From positions 9,799,501 through 9,863,500 of the forward strand of contig NC_020126.1 of assembly GCF_000331735.1 (NCBI RefSeq): 64,000 bases of DNA. Direction: 5' to 3'. The stretch is from Myxococcus stipitatus DSM 14675. GTDB taxonomy: Bacteria > Myxococcota > Myxococcia > Myxococcales > Myxococcaceae. The notes beneath the pieces are model-generated. The model searched no databases. It had not been told where the DNA came from and worked only from the letters and a program-made list of their open reading frames with translations. The position numbers and the translations under genes are program-made. This document shows positions 24,444 to 33,383 of this stretch, in pieces (the first letter of the stretch is position 1; every line of letters starts with the position of its first letter).

Positions 24444-25004
24444 CTACCGCTCGTTCCGCGCCTCCTGCTCCGCCGCTTCCGTCAGGGTGCGAATCTCCTC
24501 CCGCAGGCTGACCAGCCGCCCCCGGTTGCGCTGGAGCATCGTGTCGAGCTGACGGACCCGCGCCTCATCTCCGCGAGCCTCCGCTTGCTCCCGCTCGCGC
24601 TCCAGCCGCTCCACGTCGCGCCCCAGCAGCGTGGTGATGTGCGTCGTCTTCTCCAGCCGCCACCGCGCCGTCTGGGGCAGCTCCGGCTGTATCTCGTCGT
24701 TCTGCTGCGGCGGCGGGTTCTCCACCTCCGGCTCCGGTGGCACATCCCCGGGCCGTGGCTCCACCACCGTCGCGGCGGGTGGAGCCTCCTCGGACGGAAC
24801 GAGCCTGGCGCGGGAAGCCTTCGCCGCCTGGGCCGCGCGGACGACCCGGGCCTTCACCTCCTCCGTCGACTCTTCCTCCACCACCTCCTGGCTCGGAAGG
24901 GGTTTCCACTCCAGCACGCCCACCAGGAGCATCAACACGAGCGCGATGCCCAGTCCCAGCAGCCCCCACTTCAGCCGTCGGGCCACCTCGTCCCTGTCCC
25001 GCAT
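24444..25004 (-). CDS. Single-pass membrane protein with coiled coil
   Basis: A 186-residue protein: a cytoplasmic basic start (MRDRDEVARRLKW), one transmembrane helix (LLGLGIALVLMLLVGVLEW), a Glu/Pro-rich region, then a long charged coiled coil (about residues 118-185, RLEREREQAEARGDEARVRQL...RLVSLREEIRTL). The architecture suits a scaffold or tether. It is last in a run of three same-strand genes (26279 to 24444) with 3-12-bp gaps, and no family was recognised. Confidence 0.65.
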   Translation of the reverse strand: MRDRDEVARRLKWGLLGLGIALVLMLLVGVLEWKPLPSQEVVEEESTEEVKARVVRAAQAAKASRARLVPSEEAPPAATVVEPRPGDVPPEPEVENPPPQQNDEIQPELPQTARWRLEKTTHITTLLGRDVERLEREREQAEARGDEARVRQLDTMLQRNRGRLVSLREEIRTLTEAAEQEARNER

Positions 25005-25016
25005 GTCCCGCCTCCC

Positions 25017-25394
25017 TCAGAAACGCACGCGCCAACCACCAGACCGCCGCTCCACGCGCAACACCCACGGCTCCTGGCCCACTTCGCCGTCCTGCGCGAC
25101 TCGCGCCCGCACCAGCACCGCGTCCGAATCCCTGCCATCCAACCTCGACTCCACGATGTCCACCAGCGACAGGCCATGCTCCCGCATCTCCCGCACGGCC
25201 TCCTCGCACGGGCGCATGCTGCCTCCAGTCGCCAGCAGCGGCCCCAGCACCTCGCAGTCGCCCGACGGAAGCGCCTCGAAGAAGCGCCGCACCGTCGCCT
25301 CCGCGGCCTCCGTCTTCGAGGCCGTGGACGAACACGCGAGCAGGGCCCACAGCGCCCCGCTCAGCCCGACACCCCGCCAACTCCGGAGGCCCAT
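25017..25394 (-). CDS. Small lipoprotein, NTF2-like
   Basis: A 125-residue lipoprotein with a signal ending in LLACSS. The mature region (AEAATVRRFFEALPSGDCEVLGPLLA...SGGWRVRF) reads as an NTF2-like cone of the DUF4878 kind, a general small-ligand or protein-binding fold. It starts 3 bases from the stop of the gene at 25398 and is probably co-transcribed with it. Ligand unknown. Confidence 0.65.
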   Translation of the reverse strand: MGLRSWRGVGLSGALWALLACSSTASKTEAAEATVRRFFEALPSGDCEVLGPLLATGGSMRPCEEAVREMREHGLSLVDIVESRLDGRDSDAVLVRARVAQDGEVGQEPWVLRVERRSGGWRVRF

Positions 25395-25397
25395 GTC

Positions 25398-26279
25398 TCA
25401 GTAGCAGTTGGGCGCGAACAGCTCGTCGTCCGCCGCGGACACGAACTGGTCGTCACACCAGGCGCTCGCCAGCATATGGCCGTTGCGCACACAGCCATCG
25501 TGGTTCGTCGCATCCAGCGTGTACTGGGTGTCGCCACCACAATCACCGCCACAGCGGCCGAAGCAGTTGCCCATCACCTTGGGGCGCGACCAGTGGTCCG
25601 GCTCGCCACACACCCACGTGCTCCCGTTCAGGTAGTACTCATCCCCGTTGCACGAGGCGTGGTCACCCAGCTGCGCAATCTGCTGGTTGCCCGCGTAGCT
25701 GAAGCCACCCTTGTTGCAGTCGTGCTTCGAATACGAATACCAGTTGTACACGCCACCGCAGCTCCCCGTGTTCCGGCCATTGCAGCGCGCATAGCTGCAC
25801 AACATCGTGTAGCCGCGCCCCTGCTCGCCCATCACCGTGCGCTGCAGCTCCACCGTGGATGGGTGCTGCGCCCACAGGCCCACCGCGCGCCGCAGATACA
25901 TGGCCTCCGGCGCCGCCGCGTCACCCACCGGCAGCTCCGCGCTCAGCGCGTCGTAGAGCGACTCGAGCAGCTCCCGGTCCGCGTCCGTCAACTGCGTGTC
26001 CGCCGCGCCCTCGTCCGCGAAGCCATCCAACGTGGAGACACCGCTCGCCGGGTCCATCAACCCCGACAACGTCATCCCTCTCAGTCGAACCTCCAGCCGG
26101 TAGACGCCGGGCTCCACCTCGCGAGAGGAGAAGGACACCTCACCCGTCTCGCGGCTGAACGAGCCCTGCGTCACGCCCGTCTCGCTGCCCAACGACAGTC
26201 CATCCTGCTTCGCCCGCGAAGACTCATCACCACAGGCCCACAGCATCAACGTCGCGACCGCACAGAGCGCCTTGCGCAT
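25398..26279 (-). CDS. Exported lipoprotein with Cys-rich C-terminal domain
   Basis: A 293-residue lipoprotein with a signal ending in LWACGD (lipobox Cys). After a helical middle region it has a Cys-rich, Tyr/Asn/Gly-rich domain: YTMLCSYARCNGRNTGSCGGVYNWY, DHASCNGDEYYLNGSTWVCGEP, and NCFGRCGGDCGGDTQYTLDATNHDGCVRNGH. The CxxxCGxxCG...NHDGC stretch is reminiscent of secretory phospholipase A2 Ca-loop/HD motifs, but one match is not proof. The gene begins a same-strand run with the NTF2-like lipoprotein and coiled-coil protein. Confidence 0.6.
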   Translation of the reverse strand: MRKALCAVATLMLWACGDESSRAKQDGLSLGSETGVTQGSFSRETGEVSFSSREVEPGVYRLEVRLRGMTLSGLMDPASGVSTLDGFADEGAADTQLTDADRELLESLYDALSAELPVGDAAAPEAMYLRRAVGLWAQHPSTVELQRTVMGEQGRGYTMLCSYARCNGRNTGSCGGVYNWYSYSKHDCNKGGFSYAGNQQIAQLGDHASCNGDEYYLNGSTWVCGEPDHWSRPKVMGNCFGRCGGDCGGDTQYTLDATNHDGCVRNGHMLASAWCDDQFVSAADDELFAPNCY

Positions 26280-26367
26280 ACCGTTGCATTCCCTCCGGCC
26301 AGGGACTTCGTCCCAAGAAGACCCTTCGTGCTATCGAGTGCTCACACTTCTCTCAAGGCCGAGTGCG

Positions 26368-27216
26368 TCACATCCCGCCTGAAACATCGAGCCTGTGTTT
26401 CGCGGGTGCGGAGGGACCCGGGACGCGGAAGATGGGCAGCGGCCCCGCGACACGCTCCAACGCGACGCCTCCCTCCGGCAATGACTCCTCCGCTCCCGTG
26501 ACGAGCAGCCCTCCCGGAGCAAGCCTCGCCACCAGCCCCGCCAGCACCTCCCGCTGGAGCGGCGGCGCGAAGTACGTGAACGCGACGTTGCGACACAGCA
26601 CGAGCTGGAACGGCCCCTCCGGCATGCCCGCCCGCAAGTCCTCCCGCTGGAAGACGAGCCCCTCCCGATACTCGGGCGAAAGACACGGCGCCTCATCCGG
26701 CCCCGGGAAGGCGCGCGCCACCCAGTCGGCCGGCAACTCCCGCAGCGTCCCTCGCGGATAACACCCCCGCCGCGCCCGCTCGAGCAGCCCCGCATCCACC
26801 TCCGTGGCGAGGAGCTCCAAGCGCGCCGCAGGGAAACGCGGCAGCAACCCCAACCGGAACAGGATGCTCACCGTGTAGGGCTCCTCACCGGAGGCACACC
26901 CCGCGCTCCAGACTCGCAGCACCGGCGAGGACTCCAGCAACGGCGGCAACAGCTCCTCGCGCAGCACGTCGAAGATGCGGGCGTCCCGATAGAAGCGGGA
27001 GACCGTGACGCGGCAGAGTGAATCCAGCACCGCCCACTCCTCCGGGTCCGACTCCAGCCGCGCGCGATACGCCGAGACACTCGTGAGCCCCAAGGTCGCG
27101 AGCCTCCGCGCCATGCGCTTGCAGACCTGCCCGCGCACCCGCCGGAAGCCTTCCGGCCGCAGCCGCAGCCGCGGCGCAATCCATTGCAGCAGCTCCGCGC
27201 AGTCCTGGTCCTTCAC
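26368..27216 (-). CDS. CheR-type chemotaxis methyltransferase
   Basis: About 282 residues from GTG 27216 (GGGAG six bases upstream). The N-terminal helical domain (QWIAPRLRLRPEGFRRVRGQVCKRMARRL) and the SAM-binding motif VWSAGCASGEEPYT, followed by LLATEVDAGLLERARRG and FQLVLCRNVAFTYF, are the CheR order. CheR transfers methyl groups from S-adenosylmethionine to glutamates of chemoreceptors. No receptor or CheB gene is in the window, and the usual C-terminal TPR or pentapeptide-binding region is not obvious. The longer antisense-overlapping frame upstream of 27216 is not part of the gene. Confidence 0.85.
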   Translation of the reverse strand: MKDQDCAELLQWIAPRLRLRPEGFRRVRGQVCKRMARRLATLGLTSVSAYRARLESDPEEWAVLDSLCRVTVSRFYRDARIFDVLREELLPPLLESSPVLRVWSAGCASGEEPYTVSILFRLGLLPRFPAARLELLATEVDAGLLERARRGCYPRGTLRELPADWVARAFPGPDEAPCLSPEYREGLVFQREDLRAGMPEGPFQLVLCRNVAFTYFAPPLQREVLAGLVARLAPGGLLVTGAEESLPEGGVALERVAGPLPIFRVPGPSAPAKHRLDVSGGM

Positions 27217-27462
27217 CCTGTTCTCCCGCGCGCCTCGGCGTCGTCCCGCCGCACGATGCCCCAAGGCCGCCGCCAATCTGTGCCCCCGCGCTCCGGGCGT
27301 CACCACGGGCGCTGGTGAGCCCCGGTGTCTCCTGGGAGAAATCCTGGAAGCGGACACTCCGCCTGGAATCATCCGCCCGGGAGGCCGGGGGTCAAGCGAG
27401 CCAAGCAGGCCGGGATATGGCATGACGCTCGGGCGTTTCGTTGGACCCGGAGGAAACTGCCC

Positions 27463-29553
27463 TTGAAGAGACTGACTGCGCTCACCCTGTCGGCGGCCCT
27501 GACGGCGGCTGGCTGCACGAGTGGCACCATGGCCACCCAGCCGACCACTCCCGCCGAGCAAGCGCCCGCCCCCACCCCTCCCGCCCAGGCCGCGCCGGCC
27601 CCCAAGTCGCTCCCGGCGCCGCGCACCTCCGAGCTGCTCTCGGGGACGGTGGAGACGTTCACCGCCGCGTGCACCGCCGACATCGAGCGGGCCCAGGCGC
27701 AAGTCACCGCGCTGAAGAAGCTGGACGCCCGCAAGGACGGCCCCGCCGTGCTCGCCGCGTATGACGAAGCGATGGGCTCGCTCATCGCCTCGGCCAACCG
27801 CGCGAGCCTGGCCCGCGAGGTCCACCCGCAGGCCCCCTTCCGCGACGCCGCCCGCGAGTGCGAGCAGCGCGTGGACGCCACCAACGTGGACATCTCCCAG
27901 GACCGCGGCGTCTATGACGCCCTCTCCGCCGTGGACCTGTCCCAGGCGGACGGCCCGACGCGCTACTGGATGGAGCGCACGCTGCTGGACTTCCGCCGCG
28001 CCGGCGTGGACCGCGACGACGCCACGCGCGCCCGGGTGAAGGCCCTCAACGAGGAGCTGCTCAAGCTGGGCCAGCAGTTCGGCAAGAACATCGCCGAGGG
28101 CGTGCGTCAGGAGTCCTTCTCCGCGAAGGAGCTGGCCGGGCTGCCCGCGGACTACGTGAAGGCGCACCCCGCGGGGAAGGACGGCAAGGTGGTCATCACG
28201 ACCAACTACCCCGACTACTTCCCCTTCATGACGTACGCGAAGGACGCCAAGGCGCGCGAGAAGATGTGGCGCACCTACCGGCAGCGCGCGTTCCCCGGCA
28301 ACCAGGAGGTGCTCGCGCAGCTCATCGCCAAGCGGCACGAGCTGGCGACGCTGCTGGGCTACACGAGCTGGGCGGCGTACACCACCGAGACGAAGATGAC
28401 CCGCACGCAGCAGGCGGCGGCGGACTTCATCGACCGGCTGTCCACGGCCACGCAGGCGCGGGCGAAGCAGGAGTTCGGCGAGCTGCTCGCGCGCAAGAAG
28501 AAGGACGTCCCCAACGCCAAGACGCTGGAGCCGTGGGACCACGACTACTACGAAGACCGGCTGCGCGCGGAGCGCTTCGGCTTCGACTCGCAGGTGGTGC
28601 GTCCCTACTTCGAGTACAGCCGGGTGAAGGCCGGCGTGCTGGACATCACCTCGCGCATCTGGGGCATCACCTACCGCCGCGCGGAGGACGCCAAGGTCTG
28701 GCACTCCGAGGTGGAGGCCTACGACGTGCTCGAGGGCGACACGCTCCTGGGCCGCATCTACCTGGACATGCACCCGCGCGATGACAAGTACAAGCACGCG
28801 GCGCAGTTCGACCTGGCGCAGGGCCAGGCCGGCAAGCGGCTCCCGGAAGGCACCCTGGTGTGCAACTTCGCGCGCCCCGGCGAGCTGATGACCCACGACG
28901 AGGTGGAGACGTTCTTCCACGAGTTCGGCCACCTGCTGCACGCCGTCTTCTCCGGCAAGCAGCAGTGGAGCGGCATCAGCGGCATCCGCACGGAGTGGGA
29001 CTTCGTGGAGACGCCGTCCATGCTCCTCCAGCAGTGGGCCAACAGCCCCGAGGTGCTCAAGGAGTTCGCCAAGCACCACGAGACGAACGCGGCGATTCCC
29101 GCGGAGCTGGTGGAGAAGCTGCGCACGTCGAAGGAGTTCGGCATCGGCCTGTGGGCGCGCCGGCAGCTCTTCCTGTCCGCGGTGAGCCTGGACTACTACT
29201 CGCGCAAGCCGGGCTTCGACACCTCGGCGGCGCTGGTGGAGCAGCAGACGAAGCTCAGCCCCTTCAAGCACGAGTACCGTCCCGGCACCCACTTCGAGCT
29301 CGCCTTCGGGCACCTGGATGGGTACTCGGCGGCGTACTACACGTACCTGTGGTCCTCCGTCATCGCGAAGGACCTGGAGACGGAGTTCCAGAAGCACGGC
29401 TACCTGGACCGTGAGACGGCGATGAAGTACCGCCGCACGGTGCTGGAGCCCGGTGGCGCCAAGCCCGCCGCGGAGCTGGTGAAGGACTTCCTCGGCCGCG
29501 ACTACGGCTTCGACGCGTACCGCGCCTACGTCGACGCCGCGAAGGCGAAGTAG
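27463..29553 (+). CDS. M3 family metalloendopeptidase (oligopeptidase/thimet type), exported
   Basis: The 696-residue protease starts at TTG 27463, with CGGAGGAAACTG upstream and a lipoprotein signal ending in TAAGC. The catalytic zinc site is HEFGH (about residues 486-490) with the downstream GIRTEWDFVETPSMLLQQW (third ligand Glu), the M3 arrangement. The family hydrolyses short peptides in a closed chamber; thimet-type members are cytosolic, so the apparent lipobox points to an envelope-located version, as is common in myxobacteria. The region before residue 70 is a Pro/Ala linker. It is alone between CheR and the R3H ATPase. Confidence 0.92.
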   Translation: MKRLTALTLSAALTAAGCTSGTMATQPTTPAEQAPAPTPPAQAAPAPKSLPAPRTSELLSGTVETFTAACTADIERAQAQVTALKKLDARKDGPAVLAAYDEAMGSLIASANRASLAREVHPQAPFRDAARECEQRVDATNVDISQDRGVYDALSAVDLSQADGPTRYWMERTLLDFRRAGVDRDDATRARVKALNEELLKLGQQFGKNIAEGVRQESFSAKELAGLPADYVKAHPAGKDGKVVITTNYPDYFPFMTYAKDAKAREKMWRTYRQRAFPGNQEVLAQLIAKRHELATLLGYTSWAAYTTETKMTRTQQAAADFIDRLSTATQARAKQEFGELLARKKKDVPNAKTLEPWDHDYYEDRLRAERFGFDSQVVRPYFEYSRVKAGVLDITSRIWGITYRRAEDAKVWHSEVEAYDVLEGDTLLGRIYLDMHPRDDKYKHAAQFDLAQGQAGKRLPEGTLVCNFARPGELMTHDEVETFFHEFGHLLHAVFSGKQQWSGISGIRTEWDFVETPSMLLQQWANSPEVLKEFAKHHETNAAIPAELVEKLRTSKEFGIGLWARRQLFLSAVSLDYYSRKPGFDTSAALVEQQTKLSPFKHEYRPGTHFELAFGHLDGYSAAYYTYLWSSVIAKDLETEFQKHGYLDRETAMKYRRTVLEPGGAKPAAELVKDFLGRDYGFDAYRAYVDAAKAK

Positions 29554-29610
29554 TCCCAACCCAAGGTTGTCCCGGGGAGCCCGCCGTGCGGTCGCGACGG
29601 GCTCCCTGGT

Positions 29611-31425
29611 TCACGCGCTGCCTTCGACGTCTTCCTTCGCGAGCGCCGCCTCCACCTCCGCGCCCAGCGGGTAGATGACCAGGTGCCGCGAGGGCTCGCT
29701 GCCGTGGCTCACGGCCTCCAGCGGATAGCGGCTCACCAGGCGATGCTGGAGCTTGCGCAGCCGAGGCTGACGCGGCGCCAGCGAGATGGAGATGCCCTCG
29801 CTCAGCGCGCGCTGGACCGCGTGCTCGGCCTCCGCCACCGCCTCGCGGACCTCCTCTTCATCCACGCCTTCCAGCACATTGAAGAAGCCCTTCAGCGCCC
29901 GGCGAAGCTCCGCCGTGCTGCTGCGCTTCACGGACTCCACCCGGGCGCCGGTCTTCGCCACCACCCGCCGCATCCTCGGGTCGTTGGCCTTCGAGCGCAC
30001 CGTCACCACCAGGTCCGCGGACTCCATCCGGCTCACCAGCCGCGCCTCCACGGGAAGCTCGCGCAAGACCTTCTGCAACAGGTCCCGGCTCACCGCGTGC
30101 GCGTAGATGCGGGTGAGGCCGCGCAGGTCCTCGGAGGGCGCCGCGTCGGGTGAGGCCTCGGAGGAGGGCCTCGCTCCGAACCGTGACGCACGAGGCTCCG
30201 CGGCGGTGCTCGCCGCGCTCACGGGAGCCGCCGGTGCCACGGTCTCCACGGGCACAGGCGGCCGTTCCCCCGCGCGGCGGGCCTCTGTCACGGGCACCTC
30301 CATGTCGAGGCGTGTCCCCGGCTCCGCTCCCGTGGCGTCCTCGCCCTCGACGGACCGCATCGCCCTGGCGCCCCTGGACTCCGTCGCCACGGGCCGTGTG
30401 CTTCTCACGGGGACTGGGGCCACCTCCACCTGCCCCGACGCCGGGTCCCGCCACCGCCGCTCACCGCCCACCTCCTTGCCAGCCAACAAGCGGTCCACCG
30501 CCTCCGCCGTGTCGGCGTGCACGCGCACCTCATCGCGGTTCACCATCTCCACGACGATGTCGAACGTGGGCGGCGCCTTGCGCTCGCTCACCGTCTTCTG
30601 CGTGCGCCGCCGCCGGGCCTCGTCATCGCTCAGCGTCACCGTGTGGACACCGCCCACCAGGTCCGAGAGCGTGGGGTTCAGCACCAGGTTCTCCAGCGTG
30701 TTGCCGTGCGCCGTCGCCACCAACTGCACACCGCGCTCGGCAATCGTCCGGGCCGCGGCGGCCTCCGCCGACGTGCCAATCTCGTCGACGATGATGGCCT
30801 CCGGCATGTGGTTCTCGACCGCTTCAATCATCACGTCGTGCTGACGGTCCGGTCGCGACACCTGCATCCGCCGAGCCCCACCGATGCCCGGGTGCGGCAC
30901 GTCCCCATCCCCGCCAATCTCGTTCGAGGTGTCGACGACCATCACCCGCTTGCCCAGGTCATCCGCGAGCACCCGCGCGACCTCGCGCAGCTTCGTCGTC
31001 TTCCCCACGCCCGGCCGCCCCAGCAGCAGCACGTTGCGCCCCGAGCCGATGAGGTCCTTCAGCATGTCGATGGTGCCGTAGACCGCGCGCCCCACCCGCA
31101 GCGTCAACCCCACCACCTGCCCTCGCCGGTTCCGAATCGCGGACACCCGGTGCAGCGTCCGCTCGATGCCCGCCCGATTGTCCTCTCCCGGAGGCCCCAC
31201 CTGCGCCATCACCTGCGCCAGGTCCTCCGGTCCCACGGGAGACTCGCGCAGCGTCACCACGCGGTCCACGAGCCGGGCCTCCGGCACGCGCCCCAGGTCC
31301 AGCACCACCTCCAGCACCTGCTCGGGGGCAAGCGCCCGGACCACCGCTCGCAGCTCCTCCGGCAGCACCTCCACCCAGAGGCGGAAGTCGTCAGCAGCGG
31401 CGGCATCGACACGCGATGAGGTCAT
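29611..31425 (-). CDS. R3H-domain SpoIIIAA/Ycf45-like ATPase
   Basis: A 604-residue protein: an N-terminal region, then an AAA/P-loop domain with Walker A GRPGVGKTTK (136-145), VMVVDTSNEIGGDGD, PEAIIVDEIGTSAEA (Walker B-like) and VATAHGN, matching the SpoIIIAA/Ycf45 group. A long Ala/Pro/Glu-rich linker follows, then a DNA/RNA-binding C-terminal region with an R3H-like helix (LRKLQHRLVSRYPLEAVSHGSEPSRHLVIYP). The family is widespread and poorly characterised; R3H domains bind single-stranded nucleic acid. The 272-bp gap to the next gene holds no evident gene. Confidence 0.88.
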   Translation of the reverse strand: MTSSRVDAAAADDFRLWVEVLPEELRAVVRALAPEQVLEVVLDLGRVPEARLVDRVVTLRESPVGPEDLAQVMAQVGPPGEDNRAGIERTLHRVSAIRNRRGQVVGLTLRVGRAVYGTIDMLKDLIGSGRNVLLLGRPGVGKTTKLREVARVLADDLGKRVMVVDTSNEIGGDGDVPHPGIGGARRMQVSRPDRQHDVMIEAVENHMPEAIIVDEIGTSAEAAAARTIAERGVQLVATAHGNTLENLVLNPTLSDLVGGVHTVTLSDDEARRRRTQKTVSERKAPPTFDIVVEMVNRDEVRVHADTAEAVDRLLAGKEVGGERRWRDPASGQVEVAPVPVRSTRPVATESRGARAMRSVEGEDATGAEPGTRLDMEVPVTEARRAGERPPVPVETVAPAAPVSAASTAAEPRASRFGARPSSEASPDAAPSEDLRGLTRIYAHAVSRDLLQKVLRELPVEARLVSRMESADLVVTVRSKANDPRMRRVVAKTGARVESVKRSSTAELRRALKGFFNVLEGVDEEEVREAVAEAEHAVQRALSEGISISLAPRQPRLRKLQHRLVSRYPLEAVSHGSEPSRHLVIYPLGAEVEAALAKEDVEGSA

Positions 31426-31697
31426 GACACCCCTCCTCTACCGGAGGCCCGAGGCCGCTTCCATGCCTCCTCCGCGCAACCTGCTTCCTTTCCCTCACGC
31501 TCGGCCTCTCGCTCCCACCTGGCCTGCCCACGCAAGGCACGCGACTTCACCCCCGCAGCCTCGCACCACCCACGCGAGGGCACGCCGCACCCGTTCCACT
31601 CGCCTCCAGGGAGTCCCCCCGTTCACTGTCCATCGCCCGGCGTTGGTGAGCGTCTTGCTTCGTCCCCCCAGCGGCGGAGTGAAAGGGGGAGGACGCG

Positions 31698-33383
31698 GTG
31701 ACTTCCAGGCTTCACGAACGAAGGCGCTGGCTGGGGCTCGCGGGCACGGGCTGCCTGCTGCTGCTCGCCGGCTGCAAGGGTGACTCGCCTCCCTCCGCGC
31801 GCGTCCTGCCCGACACACCCCGCGACGACCCGCCCGTCCAGGTCACCGGTTGCGAGAGCCCCTCCACCGACCCGGGCCGCGTCACCCTCCACCGACTCAA
31901 CCGCGCGGAATACGACGCCACCGTGCGCGACCTCCTGGGCGACACCACGCGCCCCGCGCGCGCGTTCCCCGTGGATGACCACGGCTATGGCTTCGACAAC
32001 AACGCGGACGTCCTCAGCCTGTCCCCCTTGCTGATGGAGAAGTACGCCTCCGCCGCCGAAGCGCTCATCGAGAGCGCGTGGACACGAGGCACCCTGCGCA
32101 CCTGCGCGCTCGACCCCACCACCCCCGAACCCTGCGCACGCGACATCCTCTCCCGCTTCGCGCGCCGCGCCTGGCGCCGCCCCGTCACCGCCGAGGAGGT
32201 GGACCGGCTGCTGCGTCCGCTCGCGCTCGCGAAGCAGCACGGAGACCCACCCGAGGCGGGCGTGAAGCTGGCCCTGCGCTCGGTGCTCGTCTCGCCGCAC
32301 TTCCTCTTCCGCGTGGAGACGGACCCCGAGCCCGCCTCCAAGACACCCCACAAGGTCAGCGCGTTCGAGTTGGCCAGCCGCCTCTCCTACTTCCTCTGGA
32401 GCAGCATGCCCGACGAGGCGCTCCTCCAGGCCGCCGAGCAGGACAAGCTGCGCACGCCCCAGGAGTTGGAGGCGCAGGTGCGCCGGATGCTCGCGGACCC
32501 GAAGGCCCAGGCCCTGGTGAGCAACTTCGCCGGACAGTGGCTCTTCACCCGCGCGCTCGACTCCGCGGAGCCGGACCCCACGCTCTACGGCGCCTTCAAC
32601 GACACGCTGCGAAGGGCCATGCGCCAGGAGACCGAGCTCGTCTTCCAGGAGTTCCTCACCGGCGACTACAAGCTGAGGGACCTGCTGGATGCGCCCTTCA
32701 CCTTCGTGAACGACGCGCTCGCCGCGCACTACGGGCTGCCGCTGCCCGGGAGCACCACGCCCCAGCGCGTGGACCTGACCGGGCACCCCGAGCGCCGAGG
32801 CATCTTCGGCCATGGCTCGCTGCTCACCGTCACGTCCAACTCCGACCGCACCTCGCCCGTGCAGCGCGGCGTCTGGGTGTTGGAGCAGCTGCTGTGCTCG
32901 GCGCCTCCGCCGCCCCCGCCCAACGTGGAGGGGCTGCCGCCACCGGTGAATCCCGACATGACGATGAAGGAGCGCATGGCGCTGCACCGCAGCCTGCCGC
33001 AGTGCCAGGGCTGTCACCGGATGATGGACCCGTTGGGGCTCGCGCTGGAGAACTACGACCCCATCGGCCGCTGGCGCCTGAAGGAGGTCAGCGGCGCGCC
33101 CGTGGACGCGACGGGAGACCTGCCCGACGGCAACGTCCTCAACGGCGGCGCGGACATGCGGCGCTTCGTGAAGGCGGACCCGAAGCTGCCCGAGTGCATG
33201 ACCGAGCATCTGCTCACCTACGCGCTGGGCCGAGGCACCTCCGACGCGGACGCGTGCGCGGTGCGGCTCATCGCGGCCTCGGCGGAGGCTCGGGGCGGAC
33301 GGCTCAGCGACTACATCCTCGCCATCGTCCTCAGCGACCACTTCACCTCCCGGCGAGGTGACACGGAGGCAGCATCCCCATGA
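31698..33383 (+). CDS. DUF1592 (planctomycete-type) lipoprotein with c-type haem motif
   Basis: The 561-residue lipoprotein has a signal ending in LLAGC. It runs through the DUF1587/1592/1588/1585 series: RLNRAEYDATVRDLL, FARRAWRRPVTAEEVDRLL, SRLSYFLWSSMPDEALL, FAGQWLFTRAL, GHGSLLTVTSNSDRTSPVQRGVWVLEQLL and LPQCQGCHRMMDPLG, the last with a CxxCH haem-binding motif. The role of this family is unknown; the haem suggests periplasmic electron transfer. Its stop overlaps the DUF1552 gene start by four bases, and the two nearly always occur together. Confidence 0.92.
   Translation: MTSRLHERRRWLGLAGTGCLLLLAGCKGDSPPSARVLPDTPRDDPPVQVTGCESPSTDPGRVTLHRLNRAEYDATVRDLLGDTTRPARAFPVDDHGYGFDNNADVLSLSPLLMEKYASAAEALIESAWTRGTLRTCALDPTTPEPCARDILSRFARRAWRRPVTAEEVDRLLRPLALAKQHGDPPEAGVKLALRSVLVSPHFLFRVETDPEPASKTPHKVSAFELASRLSYFLWSSMPDEALLQAAEQDKLRTPQELEAQVRRMLADPKAQALVSNFAGQWLFTRALDSAEPDPTLYGAFNDTLRRAMRQETELVFQEFLTGDYKLRDLLDAPFTFVNDALAAHYGLPLPGSTTPQRVDLTGHPERRGIFGHGSLLTVTSNSDRTSPVQRGVWVLEQLLCSAPPPPPPNVEGLPPPVNPDMTMKERMALHRSLPQCQGCHRMMDPLGLALENYDPIGRWRLKEVSGAPVDATGDLPDGNVLNGGADMRRFVKADPKLPECMTEHLLTYALGRGTSDADACAVRLIAASAEARGGRLSDYILAIVLSDHFTSRRGDTEAASP

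Noticed and set aside
26368..29559. A 1,063-codon minus-strand frame covering the CheR gene and the M3 peptidase antisense
   Set aside because: Only 26368-27216 has CheR motifs; the rest is antisense to the peptidase gene and has the Arg/Ala/Gly/His-rich, motif-free composition typical of third-position-GC shadow frames.
29555..29600. Possible terminator GGGAGCCCGCCGTGCGGTCGCGACGG between the peptidase and R3H genes
   Set aside because: The GGGAGCCCG/CGGGCTCCC pairing is convincing as a stem but is not followed by a T-run and sits between convergent genes; I could not settle whether it is functional.
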